A program made the translations under genes and the position numbers. This document shows, in pieces, positions 16,833-24,276 of a stretch of 45,204 bases of DNA. The DNA lies in assembly GCA_013388835.1 (NCBI GenBank), contig JACAEL010000056.1:1-45204 (forward strand), written 5' to 3'. The stretch's first letter is position 1, and each line of letters begins with the position of its first letter. The notes beneath the pieces are model-generated. The model did no database searches. It worked only from the letters and a program-made list of their open reading frames with translations, and was not told the origin of the DNA. The DNA is from Candidatus Thorarchaeota archaeon. GTDB lineage: Archaea; Asgardarchaeota; Thorarchaeia; Thorarchaeales; Thorarchaeaceae.

Positions 16833-17084
16833 ATGTCCAAAGGTGCAGTACGGGTCTTCTGTACGAGATGCCAAAAGTGGTATCCGACCCCAGTTGACTT
16901 GAGTAAGCTGAAGACCAGCCGAGCAGGTCTTTGGTCATTGGCGCTTCAGCACGGTGACCACGTTCTCACCATATACATTGACAAGGAACTGAAAGTGAGA
17001 GGAGAGGCGATTGCGGACTCCGTCTCCACAGAAAGGGAAGACAACACTTCGGACAAGGCGATCGACTTTTTCGAGAAGATGTGA
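16833..17084 (+). CDS. Small CxxC protein downstream of GTPase
   Basis: An 83-residue protein starting at ATG 16833; a GTG at 16821 is also in frame. It opens with a basic strand and VFCTRCQKWYPTPVD, a single CxxC knuckle that would need a partner or dimer to bind zinc. The rest has an alpha/beta pattern (LSLALQHGDHVLTIYID) and an acidic tail. I do not recognise a family. It lies 97 bp after the GTPase and 12 bp before the 7TM gene, so it may share a transcript with one or both. Confidence 0.65.
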   Translation: MSKGAVRVFCTRCQKWYPTPVDLSKLKTSRAGLWSLALQHGDHVLTIYIDKELKVRGEAIADSVSTEREDNTSDKAIDFFEKM

Positions 17085-17096
17085 GCGTGTATCCTG

Positions 17097-17858
17097 ATGG
17101 TCCTGAACCCAAATACGACAGTCATAGCGGCATCAGCAAACGCCATAACGGCACTCCTGTTCTTGTATGTGGCATACAGGCTGCTCAAGTTCTGGCAAAA
17201 GGGCAGAGACCCGCTTAGTGCGGCTCTGGCTACTTCAATTCTCCTCCTAGGATTGGGCCTCGCCGTCGAAGTGGCATCAGAGGTGGTGACCATCACTGTT
17301 GGGGTCAACGCGCTTGGTAACGCCCTGACGTACGCCTTCTTTGCACTCTTCATACTGTCATACCCTGTCCTAGCATACTTCTCTGTGGGTCTCTTCTACC
17401 CCAGGAACAGGTGGTATCTTCCGACCATCTCGTTTTCCGGTGGCTTTGCATTGGCCATAATACTCACGCAGGACATCGGGTACGGTCCGCCCCCAATCGC
17501 AATGGCACCATTCGCAGCACTGACGCTGGGCCTATATGTCCCCCTCTACATGGCCTGCAGACGAACTGCCCCAAAGGCACCCATGAAGGTCACGCAGATG
17601 AAGTTCGTTCTCGTAGGACGTTTCGCAGTGCTGTACATAGTCACATTCATACTATTCGGCCTGACTCCATTCTTTGGCGGCGAAGGGCAGGAGTTCATCG
17701 GAAACCTCTTCTTCCTTCTTGTAGCAGCTGTCATGATGATCACCGTGATTCACGCATGGTTTGGATGGGCCATGCCGGACTTCCTTCGGAGACGGTATTC
17801 TGAGGATGTGCCAGTCGTGGCAGACCAGGAGGACAAGCAACACTCTGTACAAGACTAG
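17097..17858 (+). CDS. Seven-helix membrane protein
   Basis: 253 residues with about seven hydrophobic segments (roughly 8-28, 42-66, 72-102, 110-128, 135-155, 175-195 and 203-228) and a short charged C-terminal tail. The even spacing and short loops resemble stand-alone 7TM sensor modules, but no catalytic or signalling domain is attached. Starts at ATG 17097, 12 bp after the small CxxC gene, so cotranscription is likely. No family is recognised. Confidence 0.7.
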   Translation: MVLNPNTTVIAASANAITALLFLYVAYRLLKFWQKGRDPLSAALATSILLLGLGLAVEVASEVVTITVGVNALGNALTYAFFALFILSYPVLAYFSVGLFYPRNRWYLPTISFSGGFALAIILTQDIGYGPPPIAMAPFAALTLGLYVPLYMACRRTAPKAPMKVTQMKFVLVGRFAVLYIVTFILFGLTPFFGGEGQEFIGNLFFLLVAAVMMITVIHAWFGWAMPDFLRRRYSEDVPVVADQEDKQHSVQD

Positions 17859-17920
17859 GTCCTTCTGCTGCTTCAGCGCACAAGAGCGTCGTCATGGGAT
17901 AGGATTGGTGAGCACGACGC

Positions 17921-17958
17921 ATCGCGAATTCGACCTGCTCCTCAGTACGATTCGCGAT
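17921..17958. promoter_or_regulatory. ATCGCGAAT inverted repeat
   Basis: ATCGCGAAT (17921-17929) and ATTCGCGAT (17950-17958) are perfect inverted copies 20 bases apart. A third related site, ATCGCGATT, lies near 18009. All are in the 250-bp gap before the Mrp promoter. They could be operator sites or a transcript-end hairpin; no T-run follows, so I favour an operator. Confidence 0.4.
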
Positions 17959-18113
17959 ATGACATCTTAGCGCTTCGACCATCAACAGATGTGGCCGCAG
18001 AAACACATCGCGATTGAGGGGCGTTGTAGTGCTCTCGCACTCCTGGATGCTTGCCTCGCATAGGACTCCTTCCTGCAGAGTAGAGCACACAAATGCGTGC
18101 GTCACATCAACAC

Positions 18114-18133
18114 GCTTATATGAATCTGGATTC
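18114..18133 (+). promoter_or_regulatory. Mrp promoter: TATA box plus GAATCTGGATTC operator
   Basis: A TATA-like GCTTATAT (18114-18121) is immediately followed by the palindrome GAATCTGGATTC (18122-18133), 36 bases before the Mrp start. The same palindrome, with A for the central G, occurs twice at the NifX-like promoter (21250-21274). Position between TATA box and expected start suggests repression or redox-linked control. Confidence 0.6.
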
Positions 18134-18168
18134 GAAAGAGTTCAGGAATCGCCATCTGGTGAGGAAGA

Positions 18169-18999
18169 ATGACACAGAAAGCGACGGACCGAGAGAGCAT
18201 GGTTCCACCTGAAGTCAGAGAGAGGATGAAGCAAGTCAAGCACAAGATAGTCGTGCTCTCGGGCAAGGGAGGAGTGGGCAAGAGTACGGTCTCAGCCAAC
18301 CTGGCGATGGCATTTGCAAAGATGGGAGCAAGCGTTGGAGTGCTTGATGTCGACATATACGGCCCCACAATTCCCAAGGTACTTGGCCTTGAGGGGCAGC
18401 ACCCGGAGGTGTCGGACAATTCGATCCAGCCCGTCGAGGGACCGCTCGGATCCAAGATAATGAGCATGGGCTTTCTGCTAAGGAATGCCGACGATGCTGT
18501 TGCATGGCGTGGACCGCTTGTCGCCAAGGCCATCACTCAGTTCCTCAGCGATGTCCAGTGGGGAGCTCTTGACGTCCTTGTTGTCGACCTGCCCCCTGGC
18601 ACTGGTGATGAGATACTCAGTATCCTGCAGTCAATACCAGCGGTCGATGGTACGCTTATTATCTCAACCCCACAAGAAGTGGCGGTGCTCGGTGCGAGGC
18701 GGGCAATCCAGCTCACACAGAAGATGGGTGTGAACGTCTTGGGCGTGGTGGAAAACATGGGTGAATATGTCTGCCCAAAGTGCGGTGAGCGATACAGGAT
18801 GATGGGTGAGGGTGCAGTGATACGGGCTGCCACTGACTACGGCGTAATGTATCTAGGCTCACTTCCAATGGACCCCGCCATAGTGAAGTTCTCTGACGAG
18901 GGCAGACCTTTCGTGATTGCAGCCCCCGAGTCCGAGTCAACCAAGGCATTCATGGCACTGGCAAAGAAGATATCCAATCTCATCGGGTTAGGCAAATGA
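18169..18999 (+). CDS. mrp: Mrp/NBP35-type iron-sulfur carrier ATPase
   Basis: A 276-residue SIMIBI ATPase that assembles and delivers 4Fe-4S clusters as a dimer. The deviant Walker A GKGGVGKST is at 32-40, DVDIYGPTIP at 60-69, VVDLPPGTGDE at 138-148, and the bridging-cluster motif CPKC at 202-205. These are the hallmarks of the Mrp/ApbC/NBP35 family. ATG 18169 is preceded by GAGGAAGA, a fair ribosome site; ATG 18199 is an alternative. It heads a run of four genes on this strand with short gaps (22 bp to the next), all linked to iron-sulfur handling. Confidence 0.95.
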   Translation: MTQKATDRESMVPPEVRERMKQVKHKIVVLSGKGGVGKSTVSANLAMAFAKMGASVGVLDVDIYGPTIPKVLGLEGQHPEVSDNSIQPVEGPLGSKIMSMGFLLRNADDAVAWRGPLVAKAITQFLSDVQWGALDVLVVDLPPGTGDEILSILQSIPAVDGTLIISTPQEVAVLGARRAIQLTQKMGVNVLGVVENMGEYVCPKCGERYRMMGEGAVIRAATDYGVMYLGSLPMDPAIVKFSDEGRPFVIAAPESESTKAFMALAKKISNLIGLGK

Positions 19000-19021
19000 G
19001 ACGAGGGCGGCGACAACCACA

Positions 19022-19885
19022 ATGATCCTTACCATCGCCTCTGGCAAGGGTGGTACGGGAAAGACAAGTGTGGCTGTCAACCTCGCCCTATCATTGGGAA
19101 ATGTCAGGCTCCTTGACTGTGACGTTGAGGAGCCAAATGCGCATCTACTCCTCGGCCAGCCACCGACCAAGACGCAGTCGGTCACCACACCAGTACCGCA
19201 GATTGACCCCTCGAAGTGTACGTTGTGCGGTGACTGTGCCCGTTTCTGCCGCTACCACGCCCTCTTCGTGGCCCCCAAGGAGGTCCTGTTCTACAAGGAC
19301 CTCTGTCACTCGTGCGGTGCGTGCTCGGTCGTGTGTCCTACCGGAGCTATAACTGAGGTCGGCCGTGAGATTGGCACACTGCACACTGCGACTGTGGGAG
19401 ACCTATTCCTCGCATACGGCCTGCTTGACATCGGAGAGCCCGTAGTGAGTCGACTCATCTCAGCTGTCAAGAGGCATATCGTGAGGGACGCTCTGAACAT
19501 CCTTGACGCGCCTCCCGGGACTGCGTGCCCTGTGATTGAGACGATGAGGGAGAGCGATTTCATACTGCTCGTGGCTGAGCCCACACCCTTTGGACTTCAT
19601 GACCTATCACTTGCGCTAGATGTGGTCGAACAACTTGGCATCCCACGAGGGGTCGTGCTGAACCGCGCAGGCTTGGGTGATGACTCAGTGCATGAGCTAT
19701 GCATTTCCAGAGATGTGCCTGTGCTTCTTGAGATTCCGTTCGACCGTAGGATAGCAGAGCTCTACTCAAGGGGTGTGCCCTTTGTCACCGTGATGCCCGA
19801 GTGGGCGCCCCGATTCCGCCGCATGTTCGAACACGTTCAGGAGATGACCAAAGGTGTACAGCCAAGTGGCAGTAGTCAGCGGTAA
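19022..19885 (+). CDS. MinD-type ATPase with two 4Fe-4S motifs (first of pair)
   Basis: 287 residues. The Walker A GKGGTGKTS is at 8-16, and the ferredoxin-like insert carries CTLCGDCARFC (C66, C69, C72, C76) and CHSCGACSVVCP (C95, C98, C101, C105), the ligands of two 4Fe-4S clusters. The rest is the MinD/ParA fold with DAPPGTACP. Proteins of this type occur as tandem pairs beside NifB/NifX-like and Mrp genes in anaerobes. Their role is thought to be in cluster assembly or electron transfer, but it is not settled. It starts 22 bp after mrp and its end overlaps the next gene by 32 bp, so translation is probably coupled. Confidence 0.92.
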   Translation: MILTIASGKGGTGKTSVAVNLALSLGNVRLLDCDVEEPNAHLLLGQPPTKTQSVTTPVPQIDPSKCTLCGDCARFCRYHALFVAPKEVLFYKDLCHSCGACSVVCPTGAITEVGREIGTLHTATVGDLFLAYGLLDIGEPVVSRLISAVKRHIVRDALNILDAPPGTACPVIETMRESDFILLVAEPTPFGLHDLSLALDVVEQLGIPRGVVLNRAGLGDDSVHELCISRDVPVLLEIPFDRRIAELYSRGVPFVTVMPEWAPRFRRMFEHVQEMTKGVQPSGSSQR

Positions 19886-20720
19886 GGGCGGCACAGGGAA
19901 GACTACCATCTGCGCAGCCTTTGCAGCCATGGCCGACGATGCAGTATTGGTGGACTGTGATGTTGATGCACCCGACCTTCACATACTCCTGCACCCCCAG
20001 ATCGTCGAGGAGTGGGACTATCAAGGTCTCCCACTGGCCGCAATCGACGCAGATGCGTGTACGATGTGTGGAATCTGTCGACAGGCCTGCCGATTCCACG
20101 CTGCCACCCCACCAACGATAGACCGAATTGCCTGTGAGGGCTGCGGTCTCTGCGCGTATCTCTGTCCCGAGCATGCAATCAAGATAGGTCCCCGAGTGTC
20201 AGGCAAGACCTACTGGTCCAACACACGTTTTGGGCCGCTCTCGCACGCGCGGCTCTTCGCAGGAGAGGGTACGTCGGGTAAGCTGGTCACCGAGGTCAGA
20301 AAGAAGGCATCTGAGATCGCATTGAGAGAGGGCCGCTCCATGATACTCATCGACGGGTCACCCGGGATAGGATGCCCTGTCATATCCACTCTGACGGGAG
20401 TTGACTTGGCCGTCATAGTGACAGAGCCAACGCTGACAGGGGCGCATGACATGGCAAGAGTGGTCGGTCTGTGTCGTGAGCTCGAGGTGCCGGCATCAGT
20501 CATTGTGAACAAGCACGATGTCAACCCAGACATGACGGAGCAGATTGAGGAAAGCTGCATGGAGTGGGGACTTGAGGTACTTGGTAGAGTCCCGTTCGAT
20601 CCCGTGATGGTCCACTCTATGGTCGCAACGCAGACACTGCCTGAGTTCGCCCCCCACAGTGAAGTCACACTACTACTCGCCAGAATGTGGGAGCGAATTG
20701 TAGACACCATCAACTACTAG
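19854..20720 (+). CDS. MinD-type ATPase with two 4Fe-4S motifs (second of pair)
   Basis: 288 residues from a GTG start at 19854, inside the end of the preceding gene. Walker A GKGGTGKTT is at 10-18; the two ferredoxin motifs are CTMCGICRQAC (C69, C72, C75, C79) and CEGCGLCAYLCP (C94, C97, C100, C104). DGSPGIGCP corresponds to the Walker B/switch region. It is a clear paralogue of the upstream gene, and the pair may act as a heterodimer bridging four clusters per complex. The 32-bp overlap and shared motifs support one operon. Confidence 0.92.
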   Translation: MYSQVAVVSGKGGTGKTTICAAFAAMADDAVLVDCDVDAPDLHILLHPQIVEEWDYQGLPLAAIDADACTMCGICRQACRFHAATPPTIDRIACEGCGLCAYLCPEHAIKIGPRVSGKTYWSNTRFGPLSHARLFAGEGTSGKLVTEVRKKASEIALREGRSMILIDGSPGIGCPVISTLTGVDLAVIVTEPTLTGAHDMARVVGLCRELEVPASVIVNKHDVNPDMTEQIEESCMEWGLEVLGRVPFDPVMVHSMVATQTLPEFAPHSEVTLLLARMWERIVDTINY

Positions 20721-20782
20721 ACCAGGGGAGGAGTGTCAGAACATGACGAAGTTTTATCTCATCAGTACGCTGAGGTTTCACT

Positions 20783-21217
20783 ATGCCTCGAAGGAAGATG
20801 CATAGGCTCGTCGAGGGCGAACCGCCGGTCTCCATATTCAAGCCAGCAGGAGTGCCAGCAAGAGAGCTAGAGGAGATACTCCTTGAAGTGGACGAGTTCG
20901 AGGCAATAAGACTGGCCGACCACATAGGCCTCGATCAGAGAGAGGCTTGCGAGGCAATGAATGTGAGCCAACCGACCTTCAACAGGATACTCAGTTCCGC
21001 AAGGAGGAAGATTGCAACAGCTATCGTCAAGGGGTGTGTACTGAGGATCGAGGGGGGCAACTACGTACTCCGTGATGGCTCAGGGGGACTCGAGTGCGTG
21101 CAGTGTGGTCACTTTCTGGGACCGGTCTCTTGCGAGACTTCTTCTTGCCCTAAGTGCGGCTCTCAAAGTCTCAGATGGACAAGGAGGTCTCAGAGGTGTG
21201 ACACCAACCCAGACTGA
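20783..21217 (+). CDS. DUF134 DNA-binding regulator with C-terminal zinc ribbon
   Basis: 144 residues. The start MPRRKMHRLVEGEPP and the block LLEVDEFEAIRLADHIGLDQ (34-53) followed by a helix-turn-helix (EACEAMNVSQPTFNRILSSA) are the signature of the DUF134/UPF0251 family. The C-terminal part adds ECVQCGHFLGP and CPKCGSQSLRW, a two-knuckle zinc ribbon. Family members lie next to NifX/NafY-like and MinD genes. Here it sits exactly between them, and the palindrome GAATCTRGATTC at both flanking promoters is a natural candidate for its binding site. A TATA-like TTTTATC lies near 20754, without that palindrome. Confidence 0.92.
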   Translation: MPRRKMHRLVEGEPPVSIFKPAGVPARELEEILLEVDEFEAIRLADHIGLDQREACEAMNVSQPTFNRILSSARRKIATAIVKGCVLRIEGGNYVLRDGSGGLECVQCGHFLGPVSCETSSCPKCGSQSLRWTRRSQRCDTNPD

Positions 21218-21232
21218 TCAGCTACCACAGAC

Positions 21233-21274
21233 TTTAAATTGCCTGTAATGAATCTAGATTTAGAATCTAGATTC
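21233..21274 (+). promoter_or_regulatory. NifX-like promoter: TATA box and double GAATCTAGATT palindrome
   Basis: A TATA-like TTTAAATT (21233-21240) is followed by two AT-rich palindromes, GAATCTAGATTT (21250-21261) and GAATCTAGATTC (21263-21274), whose centres are 13 bp apart. They cover the expected transcription start. A close relative occurs once at the Mrp promoter. Two adjacent palindromes suggest cooperative binding by a dimeric regulator, most simply the DUF134 protein encoded just upstream. Confidence 0.65.
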
Positions 21275-21334
21275 GATTGGTTCGGGAATAACACAAAACC
21301 GACCAGACGAAACCAATCCAAGAGGAAGATGCAG

Positions 21335-21754
21335 ATGACAAAGGTGGCTGTGAGTTCGACAGGCAGCAGTCTCAACTCGCCGATAGACCCGCGATTCGGG
21401 CGGTGTACATACTTCATAGTAGCGGATACTGACACCATGGAGTTCAAAGCAATTCCCAACCCAGCAGTCAATGCTGCGGGAGGGGCAGGAGTTCAGGCGG
21501 CGCAGACAGTGATTGCTGAGGGCGCAGAAGCCGTCATAACCGGCACTGTGGGTCCTCATGCGATGACTGCACTGCATGCAGCAAACAAGCAGATCCTGTC
21601 CTGCCCGGCCGGTACAGTGATGCAGGCCATTGAGTCGTACAAGAGGTCAGAACTGAAGACTCTGACCACCTCCGCTCCAGCTTACACAGGAGCAGGTATG
21701 GGTGGCCGTGGAAGAATGGGTCATGGTCATGGACGCGGTAGAGGAGGCTGGTGA
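21335..21754 (+). CDS. NifX/NafY-like iron-cluster-binding protein, Gly/His-rich tail
   Basis: About 139 residues of the dinitrogenase iron-molybdenum cofactor biosynthesis family (NifB C-terminus/NifX/NafY). From ATG 21335: VAVSSTGSSLNSPIDPRFGRC is followed by YFIVADTDT, then AGGAGVQAAQTVIAEGAEAVITG, the core of the fold. The C-terminus is a Gly, Arg and His-rich tail (GRGRMGHGHGRGRGGW) that may bind metal. GAGGAAG upstream fits starts at 21329 or 21335; the frame extends to 21239, but that part overlaps the promoter palindromes. There are no nif structural genes here, so a general iron-sulfur or metal-cluster storage role is more likely than nitrogen fixation. Confidence 0.88.
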   Translation: MTKVAVSSTGSSLNSPIDPRFGRCTYFIVADTDTMEFKAIPNPAVNAAGGAGVQAAQTVIAEGAEAVITGTVGPHAMTALHAANKQILSCPAGTVMQAIESYKRSELKTLTTSAPAYTGAGMGGRGRMGHGHGRGRGGW

Positions 21755-22122
21755 CCACGAGAAAAGTAGTGATCCCAACTGATGACGCAGAAGGCAAGAG
21801 CCTCGCAGGTCACTTCGGACGCGCGGAGTACTTTGTGGTCGTTGAGCTAGACGACGCGAATAGAGTGGTCAGGCGAGATGTCCACAACGTAAGAGGAGAA
21901 CACACCGGAGGCCACGGCTATACGCACGACAACATCATGCGGATGAATCCGGATGCCGTCATCGTTGGCGGCATGGGGCCTAGGGGCATAGCATCGTTCC
22001 AGAGCCGGGGTGTGGCCGTGCTGCAGGCCAACAGTCCCTCAGTAGATGAACTCGTGGCAGCATACATCAGCGGCAGACTCGGTGTGCTCACCGAAGGATG
22101 TCATGACGCGCATCATCACTAG
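21751..22122 (+). CDS. NifX/NafY-like protein (second copy)
   Basis: 123 residues from a GTG start overlapping the preceding stop (GTGA), so the two genes are translationally coupled. It has VVIPTDDAEGKSLAGHFGRA, YFVVVELDD and the PDAVIVGGMGPRGIASF core of the same family as its neighbour. A His-rich stretch (GEHTGGHGYTHD) and the terminal HDAHHH could bind metal. The two proteins are diverged paralogues and may form a heteromer. Confidence 0.88.
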   Translation: MTTRKVVIPTDDAEGKSLAGHFGRAEYFVVVELDDANRVVRRDVHNVRGEHTGGHGYTHDNIMRMNPDAVIVGGMGPRGIASFQSRGVAVLQANSPSVDELVAAYISGRLGVLTEGCHDAHHH

Positions 22123-22151
22123 CCAGCAGGGCCGACGCATCCCCGTTACGA

Positions 22152-22343
22152 CCGTTCATTTTTAGTTGGACAAAGTTTGACACAGGAGTCTTGTCACTCC
22201 CAGGAGACGGCACTGGGGTCACTCCTCGAGGTCTCATGAGGTGTCTAACCGACCTCGAGCTCTCAGCTCCCGCACGGAGGTATATATGCACCACGCAGTG
22301 ATGTCCAAGATTGTCCGACTTCTGGGCAGCTGCTGCTAACCCA
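22152..22343 (+). repeat. Dispersed intergenic repeat, copy B
   Basis: A 192-bp element about 94 percent identical (about 11 substitutions, no gaps) to copy C. It runs from CCGTTCATTTTTAG to GCTGCTAACCCA. AGTTGGAC (22164-22171) can pair with GTCCGACT (22313-22320), with one G-U pair. Inside are the hairpins GGAGT/ACTCC (22185-22189, 22196-22200) and CTCGAGGTC/GACCTCGAG (22225-22233, 22251-22259), and a TATATAT tract near 22280. The antisense strand is open in both B and C, but the differences change six amino acids and copy A breaks the frame, so coding is doubtful. Confidence 0.92.
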
Positions 22344-22731
22344 ATGAGGCACCGGGTCCCAGAGGAGGAGGGGGCATCCACCAGCTCCCAGTGGCCGAAC
22401 GGTTGATGGGGCAACATGGTATGTCGATGGACCAGCGTGGCCAATAGGAAACCGAAGCCTGCCAGGAGACACGACAGGAGAAGGCAGTCGATTGGAGAGC
22501 CCCAAGGAGTCTGAAGATGCTGAGTTCGGCAGGACTTGCCGCTGCAAAGGCGCAGTGACCGGAGTTGCTATGCACCCAACGGGCCGCGATGGCTAGGTTC
22601 CATTTCAAGTGATACGACAGATGCGTGGGAGGTCAGCGTGAACACCGATGGCGGCGCGCCGTTGACTCGGAAGCAGCGAGCCCAAGCTTCATGACTCATC
22701 ACGCCGCGTTTTCTCTGAGCACAGCCAGATC
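22344..22731. other. Gap between repeat copy B and the next frame
   Basis: About 390 bases with no gene I can support. No hairpin or repeat was noticed beyond copy B itself. Confidence 0.35.
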
Positions 22732-23067
22732 ATGAGAACACGCACGCCTATCACAGAACTAGTCGGGGAAGTCTCATCTTCTGTCAACCGTAGCCTGTTG
22801 ATTCGCAGACTGTTCTTCGACTTGCACACCCCCTTCCGAGAGATCAGAGAACTTGCGTTCCCCGAACTGTTTAACACAGGACGGCCCAGGGTCACTGCCA
22901 GAAGAAACGCGGACATTGAGATACTCGCCGCTCTTGGTTGTGACGACTGGCTGGAGTACACCGTTCTGAGGAGTAGGACATTCCCTTCGCAGAAGCGCAG
23001 GGCGCCTCACCTCATCATCACGGAGCAGTCAACGCAGCGGTCCTCAGACAGCTTCAGGCAAGTCTGA
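22732..23067 (+). CDS. Possible small protein between repeat copies B and C
   Basis: A 111-residue, Arg-rich frame starting at ATG 22732 (MRTRTPITELVGEVSS). It has amphipathic helices and a plausible LIRRLFFDLHTPFREIRELAF segment, but no recognised family and only a weak ribosome site. It is the only plausible gene in the 774-bp segment bounded by two direct repeats. An overlapping antisense frame also exists. It may be a decayed gene. Confidence 0.35.
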   Translation: MRTRTPITELVGEVSSSVNRSLLIRRLFFDLHTPFREIRELAFPELFNTGRPRVTARRNADIEILAALGCDDWLEYTVLRSRTFPSQKRRAPHLIITEQSTQRSSDSFRQV

Positions 23068-23117
23068 AGCTCACTCCAGGACACTTCACTGCTGGCCGTC
23101 ATAGCGCGCCGGTGATG

Positions 23118-23309
23118 CCGTTCATTTTTAGTTGGACATAGTTGGACACAGGAGTCTTGTCACTCCCAGGAGACGGCACTGTGGTCACTCCTCGAGGTCT
23201 CATGAGGTGTCGAACCGACCTCGAGCTCTCAGCTCCTGCACGGAGGTATACATGCACCACGCAGCGATGTCCAAGACCGTCCAGCTTCTGGGCAGCTGCT
23301 GCTAACCCA
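23118..23309 (+). repeat. Dispersed intergenic repeat, copy C
   Basis: Exactly 192 bp and ungapped against copy B, in the same orientation. AGTTGGAC (23130-23137) pairs with GTCCAGCT (23279-23286) using one G-U pair at a different position from copy B. A second block, TTGGACA with TGTCCAA, pairs completely. The hairpins GGAGT/ACTCC and CTCGAGGTC/GACCTCGAG are unchanged. It lies between the small frame at 22732 and the 3' end of the CPBP protease gene. Confidence 0.92.
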
Positions 23310-23360
23310 TGCTGGCTGATATGGGGGAAGGGGTCGCCGCATCGAGAACTGATGAGGTAT

Positions 23361-24224
23361 TCAGCTACTGCTGCCGGCGCTCGTATCAATGCCCTTGACG
23401 CGTACTCCTCTGGACAATGAGTCGATACCAAAGGCACCGGCGAGGACCACGATGATTACGAGCTCGACTACAATCATGAAGGGGATGGGGACAGCCGACC
23501 CCGCAGTCTGCATGAGGATTCCACCCAATGCATTGAAGCCGCCATGAAAGAGAGTCGGAGCAACGACATTCCCCTTGCCCCAGTTGTATAGCGCGCCATA
23601 GATGACCGATACGACTACGGTCTGAGAAACGAACACCACATATGAACCATAGACATCTGGCATCTGACTGCCGAACACAGCGAAGTGGGGCCAGTGCCAC
23701 AACGCCCAGATGAGACCAACAATGAGGCTCGATACAAGTGCGCTGTATCTCCTCTGCAGCTCAGGTTGCGCAAACCCTCTCCAGCCAATCTCCTCCCAGA
23801 CACTCACAAGTGCGGCGACGCACAGCATAGGCACGTACGGCAGCAGGTCGTCCATCGCAAGAGCATACACGCCGCCTGTCAACAGATACAGTGTGACCGC
23901 ACCATAGAATACCACAAGGGGGAGCAGCAGTGACAGAGCGAGAGCGGTCTTGTCCACCTCTTGTCCCGCAGCCGCAGAGAAGAGCTTCCGCACGCCTGCA
24001 CCTCTGTTCTGAGAGCGCATGGCGGCGGCAGCGGCAATTGTCGGAGACACTCCGCCAAGAATGACCAGGAGGGCTATCGGTTCGACCGGGAACAGTCCGT
24101 AAGAGGACAGGACCCAGGGAACATAGAAGATTGCGCCCAGGGCAAACACAACAGCAATGTACACTACGATTGAGTGCCAGGAAGACGATGACTGAGTTCT
24201 CGTACTACCATCCATGAGGCTCAT
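23361..24224 (-). CDS. CPBP (CAAX/Abi) family intramembrane protease
   Basis: A 287-residue membrane protein with about eight hydrophobic segments. The catalytic motifs of the family are all present: EEIGWRGF (144-151) as the EExxxR motif, ALWHWPHF (174-181) as the second motif, and FHGGFNALGG near 240 as the third His. Such proteases cleave within the membrane and process prenylated proteins or peptides, or confer self-immunity. The substrate here is unknown. The gene reads towards repeat copy C and follows the dehydratase gene on the same strand after a 52-bp gap, so the two may be cotranscribed. Confidence 0.9.
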   Translation of the reverse strand: MSLMDGSTRTQSSSSWHSIVVYIAVVFALGAIFYVPWVLSSYGLFPVEPIALLVILGGVSPTIAAAAAMRSQNRGAGVRKLFSAAAGQEVDKTALALSLLLPLVVFYGAVTLYLLTGGVYALAMDDLLPYVPMLCVAALVSVWEEIGWRGFAQPELQRRYSALVSSLIVGLIWALWHWPHFAVFGSQMPDVYGSYVVFVSQTVVVSVIYGALYNWGKGNVVAPTLFHGGFNALGGILMQTAGSAVPIPFMIVVELVIIVVLAGAFGIDSLSRGVRVKGIDTSAGSSS

Positions 24225-24276
24225 CCTCCGGTCTGCGGTGTGTCCGTGTTTGCAGTGATATCAACGTTTCGTGCGG

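Noticed and set aside
21335-22122. Evidence for nitrogen fixation from two NifX-like proteins
   Set aside because: No nifH, nifD, nifK or nifB genes are in the window, and this family is widespread in non-fixing anaerobes.
22088-22444. Minus-strand frame through repeat copy B, with a similar frame in copy C (23099-23437)
   Set aside because: The shared peptide differs at six residues for about eleven base changes, showing no excess of silent change, and copy A breaks the frame by a one-base deletion, so it is more likely a by-product of the repeat.
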